From JANRIC01 sp033765345 (GTDB lineage: Bacteria > Bacteroidota > Bacteroidia > Cytophagales > Microscillaceae), in NCBI GenBank assembly GCA_033765345.1, contig JANRIC010000248.1:1-15208 (forward strand): DNA of 15,208 nt, in the 5' to 3' direction. Below the pieces are notes generated by a model. It was not told where the DNA came from, ran no database searches, and was given only the letters and a program-made list of their open reading frames with translations. Within the stretch, counting starts at the first letter, position 1; each line of letters opens with the position of its first letter. Of this stretch, positions 6,461 through 13,075 are shown piece by piece. Made by a program: the position numbers and the translations under genes.

Positions 6461-7300
6461 TCAGCTTTTGTGGTGCTTCTTTTTTTGATTTTTGACCTTC
6501 CTGACCGAAGCTTCCGAACAGCCCATGGCGGCGGCGATGTCTTTGGTGCGCCATCCCTGATCTACGAGTAGAGCCATTTTTTCATAGTCTAGGCTGGGTC
6601 CTCGGCGGGCGATTTTGCGTTCTTTTTCTTCCCTGTTTTCTTTGAGGGAGGCGTGAAAGCCGATTTCGGTTTGTGTGCTGGGGGTTTCTGCTTTCCCGCC
6701 AAAGCCCTGGGGGGCAGGGGAGAAGCGTGGTTTGGGTTGCAAGCTTGCCTGCAAATCTTGGGCAAAGCTTTGAAACCAGTCGGGTACTTGGCTTTGATGG
6801 GCTGCCTGGGCATCGAGTCCTTTGCTGTTCATGAGCAAGGAGGCGATTTCGCCTAGCCCGAAGATGAGCCAGTTGGCAAGCAGGAGTTTGACCTCTACGG
6901 CATGAGAACTTCCGGGGATTTCGGCAAATATCTCGCTGATCGTGAGGTGGTTGTAATAGGTGATCACAAAGGCCACGCCAGTCACCAAGATGCTTTTGAG
7001 CCATTCGCTGCGGCGGCGGAAGTAACTCGTGGCGAGTGCCAACAATACTTCTACACCCATCAGCCCAAAGATCAGGGTGCGGGCAAAGGTCAGGCGATCA
7101 GGCGCACTGATAAACACAGCCTCGGCAGAGATGTACTCGGTAAAGGTGTTGAACAGGGCATAGATCATCAGCCCCATCCCGATGAGCAAGAAAACTTCCA
7201 ATTGATTGAAGATAAATCCAAAAATTGTATTATCTTCGCTGTTGCTTTGGGACACTTTCGCCTGGCGACCTGTGCCCCATCCTGAAAATAGAAACTTCAT
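6461..7300 (-). CDS. four-helix membrane protein with C-terminal HTH
   Basis: A 279-residue protein not recognised as a named family. After a polar N-terminus it has four hydrophobic segments at about 32-52, 72-92, 99-118 and 136-157, predicting an inner-membrane bundle. A Pro/Gln-rich linker (about 160-235) follows. The C-terminal 41 residues read as a resolvase-like HTH: YEKMALLVDQGWRTKDIAAAMG, then CSEASVRKVKN and a basic tail. The design suggests a DNA-binding domain tethered to the membrane. It is convergent with the XRE gene and divergent from a strong plus-strand promoter at 7314. Possible roles are membrane anchoring of the element, conjugation-related regulation or stress sensing; none can be chosen from sequence. 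Confidence 0.75.
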   Translation of the reverse strand: MKFLFSGWGTGRQAKVSQSNSEDNTIFGFIFNQLEVFLLIGMGLMIYALFNTFTEYISAEAVFISAPDRLTFARTLIFGLMGVEVLLALATSYFRRRSEWLKSILVTGVAFVITYYNHLTISEIFAEIPGSSHAVEVKLLLANWLIFGLGEIASLLMNSKGLDAQAAHQSQVPDWFQSFAQDLQASLQPKPRFSPAPQGFGGKAETPSTQTEIGFHASLKENREEKERKIARRGPSLDYEKMALLVDQGWRTKDIAAAMGCSEASVRKVKNQKKKHHKS

Positions 7301-7313
7301 TTTATTACTGATA

Positions 7314-7342
7314 TTTGGAGTGAATCAACCCCTGTAACTTTG
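7314..7342 (+). promoter_or_regulatory. Bacteroidota-type promoter of the cargo operon
   Basis: TTTG at 7314-7317, a 17-bp spacer and TAACTTTG at 7335-7342 match both consensus boxes exactly. It points to the XRE gene at 7512 with an expected start near 7349. The -7 box lies in the loop of an 8-bp inverted repeat AACCCCTG / CAGGGGTT (7327-7334 and 7351-7358), which could be an operator or, with the following TTGTTTT, a weak terminator/attenuator. Confidence 0.6.
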
Positions 7343-7511
7343 GTCGGTGGCAGGGGTTTTGTTTTGAATAAATAGATTTAATTATGGAAATTTTATAAAT
7401 TTGTTTGGTCAGAGCGAATAATTTTTCTGACAAGACAAATGTATACGTTATTAAAGAATAAAACAAGAAAAATTTTCTTTGACAACGAAAAAAATTAAAA
7501 TATCATCAAAA

Positions 7512-7928
7512 ATGGAAGCATCTAAGTACGGTGACAACGAACATAAAGAATTAGAAAGCCAAATTAGAAAAAAAATCAAACAAGTCCGTACCGAGAAAAA
7601 AATCAGTATGAAAAAAATGGCGGAAATGCTTGGCATTGGTACAACGACTTATGCTCAAATGGAAAATGGAGATTCACCTTTTCCCTTAGATCGCTTTTTG
7701 TATGTAGCCAAAATTTTAGAGATTGATGATATTATTCTCAATAAACAGTCAGATGAAAATGTTCAAATTGTAGTGAGTCCTGAAAATATTGCGAATTATT
7801 TTACCCATCTTATCAACAGTTCTTCAAAACACAGCCAAGACATACAGGATATGAAAAATCAATTGAATGATATTGAAGAAATACTTAGAAAGCTTTTGGA
7901 GCAGCAAGCTAAAGAGAAGTCAGAGTGA
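7512..7928 (+). CDS. XRE family transcriptional regulator
   Basis: A 138-residue protein with an HTH_3 domain at about 15-72: IRKKIKQVRTEKKISMKKMAEMLG, then TTYAQMENGDSPFPLDRFLYVAKILEI. The C-terminus is a charged helical tail (MKNQLNDIEEILRKLLEQQAK), a probable dimerisation coiled coil. The frame can be extended to a TTG at 7479, giving 11 more residues, but the ATG at 7512 is preferred. It is the first gene after the consensus promoter at 7314 and precedes the HNH and PIN genes on the same strand, so it may control them, as small Cro/C1 proteins often do in toxin or defence operons. Its base composition is AT-rich like those genes. Confidence 0.85.
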   Translation: MEASKYGDNEHKELESQIRKKIKQVRTEKKISMKKMAEMLGIGTTTYAQMENGDSPFPLDRFLYVAKILEIDDIILNKQSDENVQIVVSPENIANYFTHLINSSSKHSQDIQDMKNQLNDIEEILRKLLEQQAKEKSE

Positions 7929-8038
7929 TCAATCCAAAACAACTCTAAATTACGAGAAAATGTGATTTTACATGTTACGGTTTAAATATTAAGCATAGGT
8001 TACATTTTGCTACCCTTAGGTATCAATCGTAAAACCCT

Positions 8039-8974
8039 ATGAAAGGCTTCCTCGACTATTATGATTTAGTATCACAAACGAGCGATCAGTCGCAATTTAA
8101 AAACAATGTGCATAAGGTATGCAGATATTGTGGTAAGAGTTCATTAGAAACATCCTTTAAAACAATCCCACATATTATTCCTGAGCTTTTTGGAAAGAAT
8201 AGCCATACCAGAAATAATGAATGTGATGCGTGTAATCAAAAGTTTCAGCTTTATGAATCCCATACGGCTACTTTCATTCAACCTTTTTTAACATTATATG
8301 GTGTGTCTACCAAAAAGGGTATTCCTGAATTCCAATCAAGAAAAAATTTAGGAGAAAAATCTACCAAACTCAAAGTAATAGATGGAAAAAGAGAATTCAA
8401 AGTAATGAATAATCTCGATGATTTTAAATATTTTGGTAAAAACGGGATTAGACTGACGCTAAGGACTAGGCACTTTATACCTTTTTATATTTACAAGCTT
8501 TTTTTTAAAATTGGAATTTCTTTACTGCCAGATTCAGAAGTTGAAGACAACAAACATTACCTGGAGCTTTTAAGTCTGTCTGAACCAATTTCAGATGGAT
8601 TGCAATTCTATTCCATTTGGCGATATACAATGTCCTCCAAAATTTTTCTTAATCCGCAAGCTCAACTTTATAAAGCAAAAAGCATTGTTATAAATCAAAA
8701 CGAGTTTCCGGAATATGTTTTAATGGTACAGACTGGTAACTTGATTTATCAATTCTTTTTGCCGATTTCACTAAAAAATATTGAATTTCATAATACTTCA
8801 AATTTTTTGATACTTGAATTATTTCCTTCATTTATTCATGAAGCCGATAAATTTATTAAATTAAAATCTCTTAAAAAAATCGATATTAAACATTTAGACT
8901 TATCAATAACAAAAAAAATCTGTTTTGATGAAGTAATAGAAGGCTATTATAGGAAGAAAGAAACATTTACCTAA
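8039..8974 (+). CDS. HNH-type zinc nuclease domain protein
   Basis: A 311-residue protein with an N-terminal HNH/beta-beta-alpha-metal signature: CxxC at 28-31 (CRYCGK), IPHIIPELFG with His45 and Glu49, and CDACN with Cys62, Cys65 and Asn66. The four cysteines should bind a structural zinc and the His/Asn the catalytic metal, as in McrA-like and HNH_5-like nucleases. Residues about 80-311 are not recognised and have mixed alpha/beta character; they could recognise the target. The preceding gap (110 bp) contains only a near-consensus TACATTTT box. The PIN-like gene follows after 61 bp, so the two are probably co-transcribed. DNA cleavage is inferred from the motif; a defence effector is the likely role. 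Confidence 0.75.
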   Translation: MKGFLDYYDLVSQTSDQSQFKNNVHKVCRYCGKSSLETSFKTIPHIIPELFGKNSHTRNNECDACNQKFQLYESHTATFIQPFLTLYGVSTKKGIPEFQSRKNLGEKSTKLKVIDGKREFKVMNNLDDFKYFGKNGIRLTLRTRHFIPFYIYKLFFKIGISLLPDSEVEDNKHYLELLSLSEPISDGLQFYSIWRYTMSSKIFLNPQAQLYKAKSIVINQNEFPEYVLMVQTGNLIYQFFLPISLKNIEFHNTSNFLILELFPSFIHEADKFIKLKSLKKIDIKHLDLSITKKICFDEVIEGYYRKKETFT

Positions 8975-9035
8975 AGGCTAAAATAAAAACCTTTCAAAGT
9001 GTTCAAAACTAGTTTAAATAGTAGATAAACCACAT

Positions 9036-10538
9036 ATGATTAGATTATATTTTGACCATAATGTATTTACCAGTATGAAGCGTGGGGATTTCTCATATAT
9101 CTCTAATTTGATTGAAAAATACCGAGATAATCTTCAAATATCTTATTCTTCAGCTCATATTTCTGATTTAAAAAGAGGGTTTGATGGTTCTGAGGAAAAA
9201 CTCCAATTAATTGAAACTGATTTAGATTATATCTCTGAAATCACAAAAAACCATTACATCTATTATGTCCATAAACGTGGCGTTGAATCAACTAATTATA
9301 AGCCCAAAGATATATTCGAGGAGAGTATATCAGACCCAGGTATTGAAATAGGAGAAAATCTAATTGTTGATATTGCAAAATTATTTGAAGAACAAGGACA
9401 ATCTGAGAAAGGTAAATTGTTCACATATTATATGAATAATATCCCAATGGATGAAACATTAATAAGTGCTTTTAAAAACCCAGAAAGTGCCGACTTTATG
9501 AATCGTATGTTTCCTGGATTTATAGATAATCCTTCTTGGGTTGGTTGGTTTGAAACAATAGGCAAGCTTCTAAAAAATTGGAATGAATACGATCAGTATA
9601 AAGAGGCTAGAGCACTTATAAATGAAGCCTTGAATACTACTGGGCACAAATATAATCCCGATAAATTATTTGGCACCGACCCTAATAACCTTAAAGACCC
9701 CTTTTCTCAATTATCAAAGTTCTTTAAACAATTTCAGCTTCCTATAAACACAGAATATGATGAATTCATTGGAGTTAAGAATGAAGCCAGAAAAGAGCAA
9801 GTCAAAGATTACACATGGTTTGATATAATAACGGACGATTACGTTAGCCTTGATATGTTTGGCTTTCGCCAAGACAAAATTGTGGCAAGGGAAGGGAAAC
9901 GGAAAAATACATTTGCCAATATCACTGATGATGCACAGCATGTAGGGTATGCAACTATTTATGATATTTTTGTATCTAACGATACACATCTAATTTCTAA
10001 AGCCAAGGCAATATACAAAAAACGTAATGTCAATACTATAGTTTGTTTTCCTCACGAGTTTCCTGATATTTTTGAGAAACTTAGGTTTAAACAAAATAAT
10101 TTTCACGAAACTCTAGAGTATCTTGAAAAAGTATACTTGCACCAACCATTTTGGGAAGGCGAAATAGATGATATTCTTGGTTCATACAGACGTATCTTTT
10201 ATCCCTCCGAAAGAATTTTTAATTACTTTAATCTCGTCCTTCAAGATTTTTATAGTGATCTAAATTTTGTGTATAACACTTTTCGTAGAAGCGATAATTT
10301 TTATGAAAATACCACCACGACAGAAGAGTTAAAAAAATTGATGGATGATTTAATCTCTTTCTTAGGGAATGATGTAACAAATAGAGGAGAGCTTTCTCAA
10401 AAAGACATCGAGGAAATTAGAAATAACACTTGGGAAGGTAGAAAATGGATAATTACAGAAAAGACTTCTGTTTACTTTGCATTAAATGGAAATCTTTTTT
10501 TTGATTTAATAATTGAGTTGAAACTTTTTGGCCAATAG
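9036..10538 (+). CDS. large PIN-like domain protein
   Basis: A 500-residue protein. The N-terminus IRLYFDHNVF (Asp7) and a second helix-strand unit ISYSSAHISDLKRG match the first half of a PIN-fold nuclease. The expected acidic C-terminal half appears late, at about 298-330: DDAQHVGYATIYDIFVSNDT with Asp298, Asp299 and Asp316, then LISKAKAIYKKRNV. The halves are split by about 240 residues of mostly helical sequence, and a further about 170 residues follow. PIN proteins are metal-dependent RNases or flap nucleases. This large, split form is not a VapC toxin (about 130 residues). It is probably co-transcribed with the HNH gene, suggesting a two-nuclease defence or toxin unit. PIN assignment is by motif reading only. 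Confidence 0.6.
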   Translation: MIRLYFDHNVFTSMKRGDFSYISNLIEKYRDNLQISYSSAHISDLKRGFDGSEEKLQLIETDLDYISEITKNHYIYYVHKRGVESTNYKPKDIFEESISDPGIEIGENLIVDIAKLFEEQGQSEKGKLFTYYMNNIPMDETLISAFKNPESADFMNRMFPGFIDNPSWVGWFETIGKLLKNWNEYDQYKEARALINEALNTTGHKYNPDKLFGTDPNNLKDPFSQLSKFFKQFQLPINTEYDEFIGVKNEARKEQVKDYTWFDIITDDYVSLDMFGFRQDKIVAREGKRKNTFANITDDAQHVGYATIYDIFVSNDTHLISKAKAIYKKRNVNTIVCFPHEFPDIFEKLRFKQNNFHETLEYLEKVYLHQPFWEGEIDDILGSYRRIFYPSERIFNYFNLVLQDFYSDLNFVYNTFRRSDNFYENTTTTEELKKLMDDLISFLGNDVTNRGELSQKDIEEIRNNTWEGRKWIITEKTSVYFALNGNLFFDLIIELKLFGQ

Positions 10539-10651
10539 TAGGTAGTTTTTGCGATTAAATTACGTAAGTTTTTTCACTCAGTAGCTTCCCTACTTAAATT
10601 GTATTGAACCATATTCTTTCTTTAAAAAATACTACTTTTTTAATTAGAGCT

Positions 10652-12160
10652 TCATCGTTTTATTTGATCGTTAAGAATTTTCCAGTGTCTTTTTATCTGA
10701 GATCTAATGCCATTATTCTTTAATGTATTAATGGCTAATTTGGCATAAGTGATAAAATTGCCCCAATTATATTTATAAGAAGATTTTCTCCATTGATCAG
10801 TTGTTCCTTTTACTCTTTCATATTTAAAATACCTTCTGGCTCCAACATAAGAAAACTTTTTATATATTCGTCTTTTAAAGATTTGACCTCTTGTATCATT
10901 ATTAATTACTTTTGAATAATACTTACCTCTTCTCACATTCAATTTCATTTTTCTGTAAAATTTGGCTAAAGTACTTGTTTTTAGCCAAGCTTTTTCCCCA
11001 TCAAAACTAAAACCCAGATATTCGAAATTTCTTTTTTTGCTATTAGAATTGATGATTTCATTGAATTCTTGTAAACAAACCAATCTGTCATTCTCTTTAT
11101 AAAAATGAAAAGCTTGTGTTTTTTGATCTTGTATTTCAAGTTTTGCCAAGTCCCTAAGATTGTCCTTTACCAAACTTATAATGTTTGTTTTATTTTCCTT
11201 AGCACACACAATTACCATGTCATCAGAATATCTCCTATAAAGCCCAGCCATTTTTTTTAATTCTGAATTTAAAAATTCATCAAATTCTAACATATAAATA
11301 TTTGCTAGAATAGGACTAATCGAAGAGCCCTGACAAATTCCAAAATTTCTTAATTTTGACTCAAAATATTTATTATTTCTTATCAAACTTTTTTTTCTAA
11401 TTATGTGAATATCTTTTCTTTCACAAAAAGCGATAGCATTTTGTGAGTACATATATTTGAGTTTACTAACCTTCTTTTTTCTAATTGACCCAGTCTTGGT
11501 TTTAACTATTATCTTGTCTTTAAAAAGGTTAAATAGATCCTTTTCCTCGACAAAAGAAAATTTCGTAATGTTACGATAAACGTTATAATGATCATCGTCC
11601 AACTTGCTTTGATTTAAAACATTACACCAAGCTTTTTTTAAAATTTCATGATCAAGGCTGTCAAAAAAATTCTTTATATCAAAAGTCAAGGTTATCAATT
11701 CTTTATCTTGATTCTGTCTAATAAAATTAAAAATATCATTTGCAAAATCAATATTACATTTGTTTCTTACAAGTTTTCCATTTTCAAAAATTGGAACTCT
11801 TCGGTAAGCAGTAACAATTTCAACCAAATCCTTTTTTTCTAGGCTCTTCTCATATTTTTTACCAAGTAAATATCCATAATAAGAAAATACACATGAATCC
11901 AGATGACTTGCATAAAAAATGTCACGCTCCTTAGGCTTTAAAACTACCCTTTTTCCGTCATTTAATAAATTTCCTACTTCATCGTAACTTTTTCTAAATC
12001 TTCTTTTTTTAATTACTTTGTGAATGAAAGGAAGAAATGAATGAGTGCTGATCTTATTTTTATTCTTAACATAGCTACACATTTTTTTCTTGTCCTTTGA
12101 GGTTAGAGGATATCCAATATGAGGATAGTGCTTTATTCTAAACCAATCTGAGTTTTTCAT
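10652..12160 (-). CDS. stand-alone reverse transcriptase, probable antiviral (DRT/UG type)
   Basis: A 502-residue reverse transcriptase. Palm motifs are clear: FDIKNFFDSLDH with catalytic Asp161, GICQGSSISPILANIY around Gln277, and YRRYSDDMVIV with Tyr311-Asp313-Asp314. A FEYLGFSF primer-grip-like strand follows, then a basic helical C-terminal region of about 130 residues. The N-terminal block WFRIKHYPHIGYPL, HSFLPFIHKVIKKRRFRK, YASHLDSCVFSYY resembles antiviral unknown-group RTs rather than retrons, DGR or group II intron RTs. No maturase or HNH domain, variable repeat or Avd gene is present. From memory the best match is the DRT2/DRT9 type, both of which use an upstream ncRNA; the exact class is unproven. 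The start codon lies 10 nt after the ncRNA terminal helix. It is convergent with the PIN gene. Confidence 0.9.
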   Translation of the reverse strand: MKNSDWFRIKHYPHIGYPLTSKDKKKMCSYVKNKNKISTHSFLPFIHKVIKKRRFRKSYDEVGNLLNDGKRVVLKPKERDIFYASHLDSCVFSYYGYLLGKKYEKSLEKKDLVEIVTAYRRVPIFENGKLVRNKCNIDFANDIFNFIRQNQDKELITLTFDIKNFFDSLDHEILKKAWCNVLNQSKLDDDHYNVYRNITKFSFVEEKDLFNLFKDKIIVKTKTGSIRKKKVSKLKYMYSQNAIAFCERKDIHIIRKKSLIRNNKYFESKLRNFGICQGSSISPILANIYMLEFDEFLNSELKKMAGLYRRYSDDMVIVCAKENKTNIISLVKDNLRDLAKLEIQDQKTQAFHFYKENDRLVCLQEFNEIINSNSKKRNFEYLGFSFDGEKAWLKTSTLAKFYRKMKLNVRRGKYYSKVINNDTRGQIFKRRIYKKFSYVGARRYFKYERVKGTTDQWRKSSYKYNWGNFITYAKLAINTLKNNGIRSQIKRHWKILNDQIKR

Positions 12161-12484
12161 ATAAAAAAATAGGTGAAGGATGAACCTGTGTGGAGCTTCG
12201 CATTTTTGACTGGATACAATGGAAAAAACAAGTGCGTATACGATACCATCGTAGGCATCACCCCTTTAATTACAGGAAATAGTATAATAATTGTTCAAAC
12301 AATAATTAATCATCTGTATATTATGATAATCAAAGTTTTAATAAATATATTAATGGCAATTGTCAGTTTCTCAACATTTGTAGAAACTGGTATAGCACCT
12401 ACTTATCAGCTTTCTGATAAGCATCAGGGAATCAAACCCTAATGATGAATAAAACTTATTTTTTCTGCTTCACCCTTCACCTTA
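12161..12484 (-). ncRNA. candidate template ncRNA of the reverse transcriptase
   Basis: On the RT strand a 312-nt segment (12482 down to 12171) is closed by 14-nt arms, AGGUGAAGGGUGAA and UUCAUCCUUCACCU, which pair fully with one G-U. A U-rich tail (seven Us) follows and the RT ATG comes 10 nt after the helix. Inside are perfect hairpins CTTATCAG/CTGATAAG (12402-12421), CAGTTTCT/AGAAACTG (12364-12389) and TACGAT/ATCGTA (12239-12253), plus imperfect ones at 12422-12447 and 12286-12307. A -7 box sits just upstream. The order promoter, folded RNA, RT is that of retron and DRT ncRNAs. No RNA family is recognised by sequence. The 5' end near 12484 is estimated from the -7 box. Confidence 0.75.
12173..12442 (+). 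other. stop-free frame on the cDNA strand of the ncRNA
   Basis: Antisense to the candidate ncRNA, one frame is open from 12173 (GTG, directly after TAG at 12170-12172) to 12439 and ends at TAA-TGA-TGA. It would encode 89 residues with a strongly hydrophobic middle (about 36-72, rich in Ile, Leu, Val and Met) that could span a membrane. The sampled frames of the ncRNA sense strand contain stops. It may be chance in AT-rich DNA, an ordinary small gene, or the sense of a cDNA-encoded product. I do not call it a normal CDS: it has no consensus promoter or ribosome binding site. Confidence 0.35.
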
Positions 12485-12489
12485 AGATC

Positions 12490-12497
12490 CAAAGATA
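12490..12497 (-). promoter_or_regulatory. -7 box of the ncRNA-RT promoter
   Basis: On the minus strand TATCTTTG matches TAnnTTTG exactly and is the same octamer as the glyS -7 box. Initiation about 6 nt downstream falls at the first base of the ncRNA terminal helix (near 12484). The -33 region shows only a poor match (TTAG), so the promoter may be weak or need an activator. Confidence 0.6.
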
Positions 12498-12547
12498 ACT
12501 ATTTTTAATTTTATTATCTAATGTATTTTAAAAATTTCAAGAGCCAT

Positions 12548-12568
12548 CCCTCCCCATCCCCAATCCCC
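12548..12568 (-). other. G-quadruplex-forming motif
   Basis: On the minus strand four G tracts of 4, 4, 4 and 3 bases are separated by loops of 3, 2 and 1 bases. This meets the usual G3+N1-7 rule with very short loops. It lies about 50 bp upstream of the -7 box of the ncRNA-RT unit. Confidence 0.6.
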
Positions 12569-12569
12569 G

Positions 12570-12870
12570 CAGTTTCAGCCGCACCACCAAAGCTAGGGGA
12601 TAAGGAGTGACCAGGCTTTCAGCACTCGCTGGCTTTGGCGCATTCCAGCGGCGAGCTCAAACAAAGCTTCAATCCCTTGTCCGTACTGCCCACCTTGGCA
12701 CTACGCTGGCCAGCCGGTCGGTAAGAATCCTGAACGTTTCGTTGCACTACAATTTCAGCTATTCTTCCTCCCTCGTTTAGCTCCCCGGGCGTAGAGCCAA
12801 AGCCCAACACACAATGAACAGCCAAAAACGCCCGCAGAGCCACCTCTCCCGCTTTTAAATGCAAAGGTAA
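12570..12870 (-). other. GC-richer region, possible untranslated transcript
   Basis: No convincing gene. On the minus strand an exact -7 box (TACCTTTG, 12869-12862) would start a transcript near 12855 running towards the RT locus. An 81-codon frame (12864-12619) has only a TTG start overlapping that box. It has a cysteine-bearing, low-complexity feel and resembles spurious small proteins I associate with Bacteroidota mobile elements. A 7-bp inverted repeat CGGGCGT / ACGCCCG (12786-12792, 12828-12834) suggests folding. A structured RNA or leader is as likely as a peptide. Confidence 0.35.
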
Positions 12871-12887
12871 TTTCCGTCAAAACCTCC

Positions 12888-12967
12888 GGCAAGGGTACGC
12901 TGCGCCGAGACTCGAAAAAAATCTCCACCCCTTCCAGGGGTAGTATTTTTTTCGGCTCGCCCTTGCC
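12888..12967. repeat. large compound inverted repeat upstream of ardC-like gene
   Basis: Nested arms: GGCAAGGG (12888-12895) with CCCTTGCC (12960-12967), then CGAG/CTCG, then CGAAAAAAAT (12913-12922) with ATTTTTTTCG (12945-12954), and ACCCCT (12927-12932) with AGGGGT (12936-12941) around a 3-nt loop. All four helices are perfect and are separated by small internal loops and one 10-nt bulge, giving an 80-nt cruciform or single-strand hairpin. The function is unknown; an oriT, single-strand origin, single-strand promoter or terminator would all fit. Confidence 0.7.
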
Positions 12968-13001
12968 TTCGGCTTTTCCTTCAATTCAGTTGGCATTTAA
13001 G

Positions 13002-13045
13002 ACTTGTGAGGCGACCAAGACTGGTCAATAAGCCTTAACACAAGT
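13002..13045. promoter_or_regulatory. nested hairpin in the ardC-like leader
   Basis: ACTTGTG-AGGC-GACCA pairs with TGGTC-GCCT-CACAAGT around loop AGAC. The left arm is continuous, and the right arm carries bulges AATAA and TAA. Sixteen base pairs end 30 bp before the ATG at 13076. It could act in the mRNA leader or in single-stranded DNA during transfer. One-sided bulges suggest a selected fold, not a simple terminator; no U tract follows. Confidence 0.65.
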
Positions 13046-13075
13046 ATTTAATGTTTAACCTTAATTTTTACAGCG

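Noticed and set aside
6902..7285. 127-codon plus-strand frame antisense to the membrane-HTH gene
   Set aside because: The opposite strand has coherent membrane segments and an HTH. This frame is polar, low in structure and without a promoter.
9036..10538. VapC-type toxin of a toxin-antitoxin pair
   Set aside because: At 500 residues it is far larger than VapC and no small antitoxin gene precedes it directly; the XRE gene is two genes upstream.
10652..12500. Retron, group II intron or diversity-generating element
   Set aside because: No maturase/HNH domain or intron boundary motifs, and no template/variable repeat pair or Avd gene. The N-terminal YPHIG and HSFLPFIH blocks are not retron-like, though the arm-bounded RNA resembles a retron; the phylogeny test in the findings would decide.
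12619..12864. 81-codon minus-strand frame as a protein gene
   Set aside because: Only a TTG start that overlaps an exact -7 promoter box, an odd composition, and no recognisable domain. Treated as a possibly transcribed, structured region instead.
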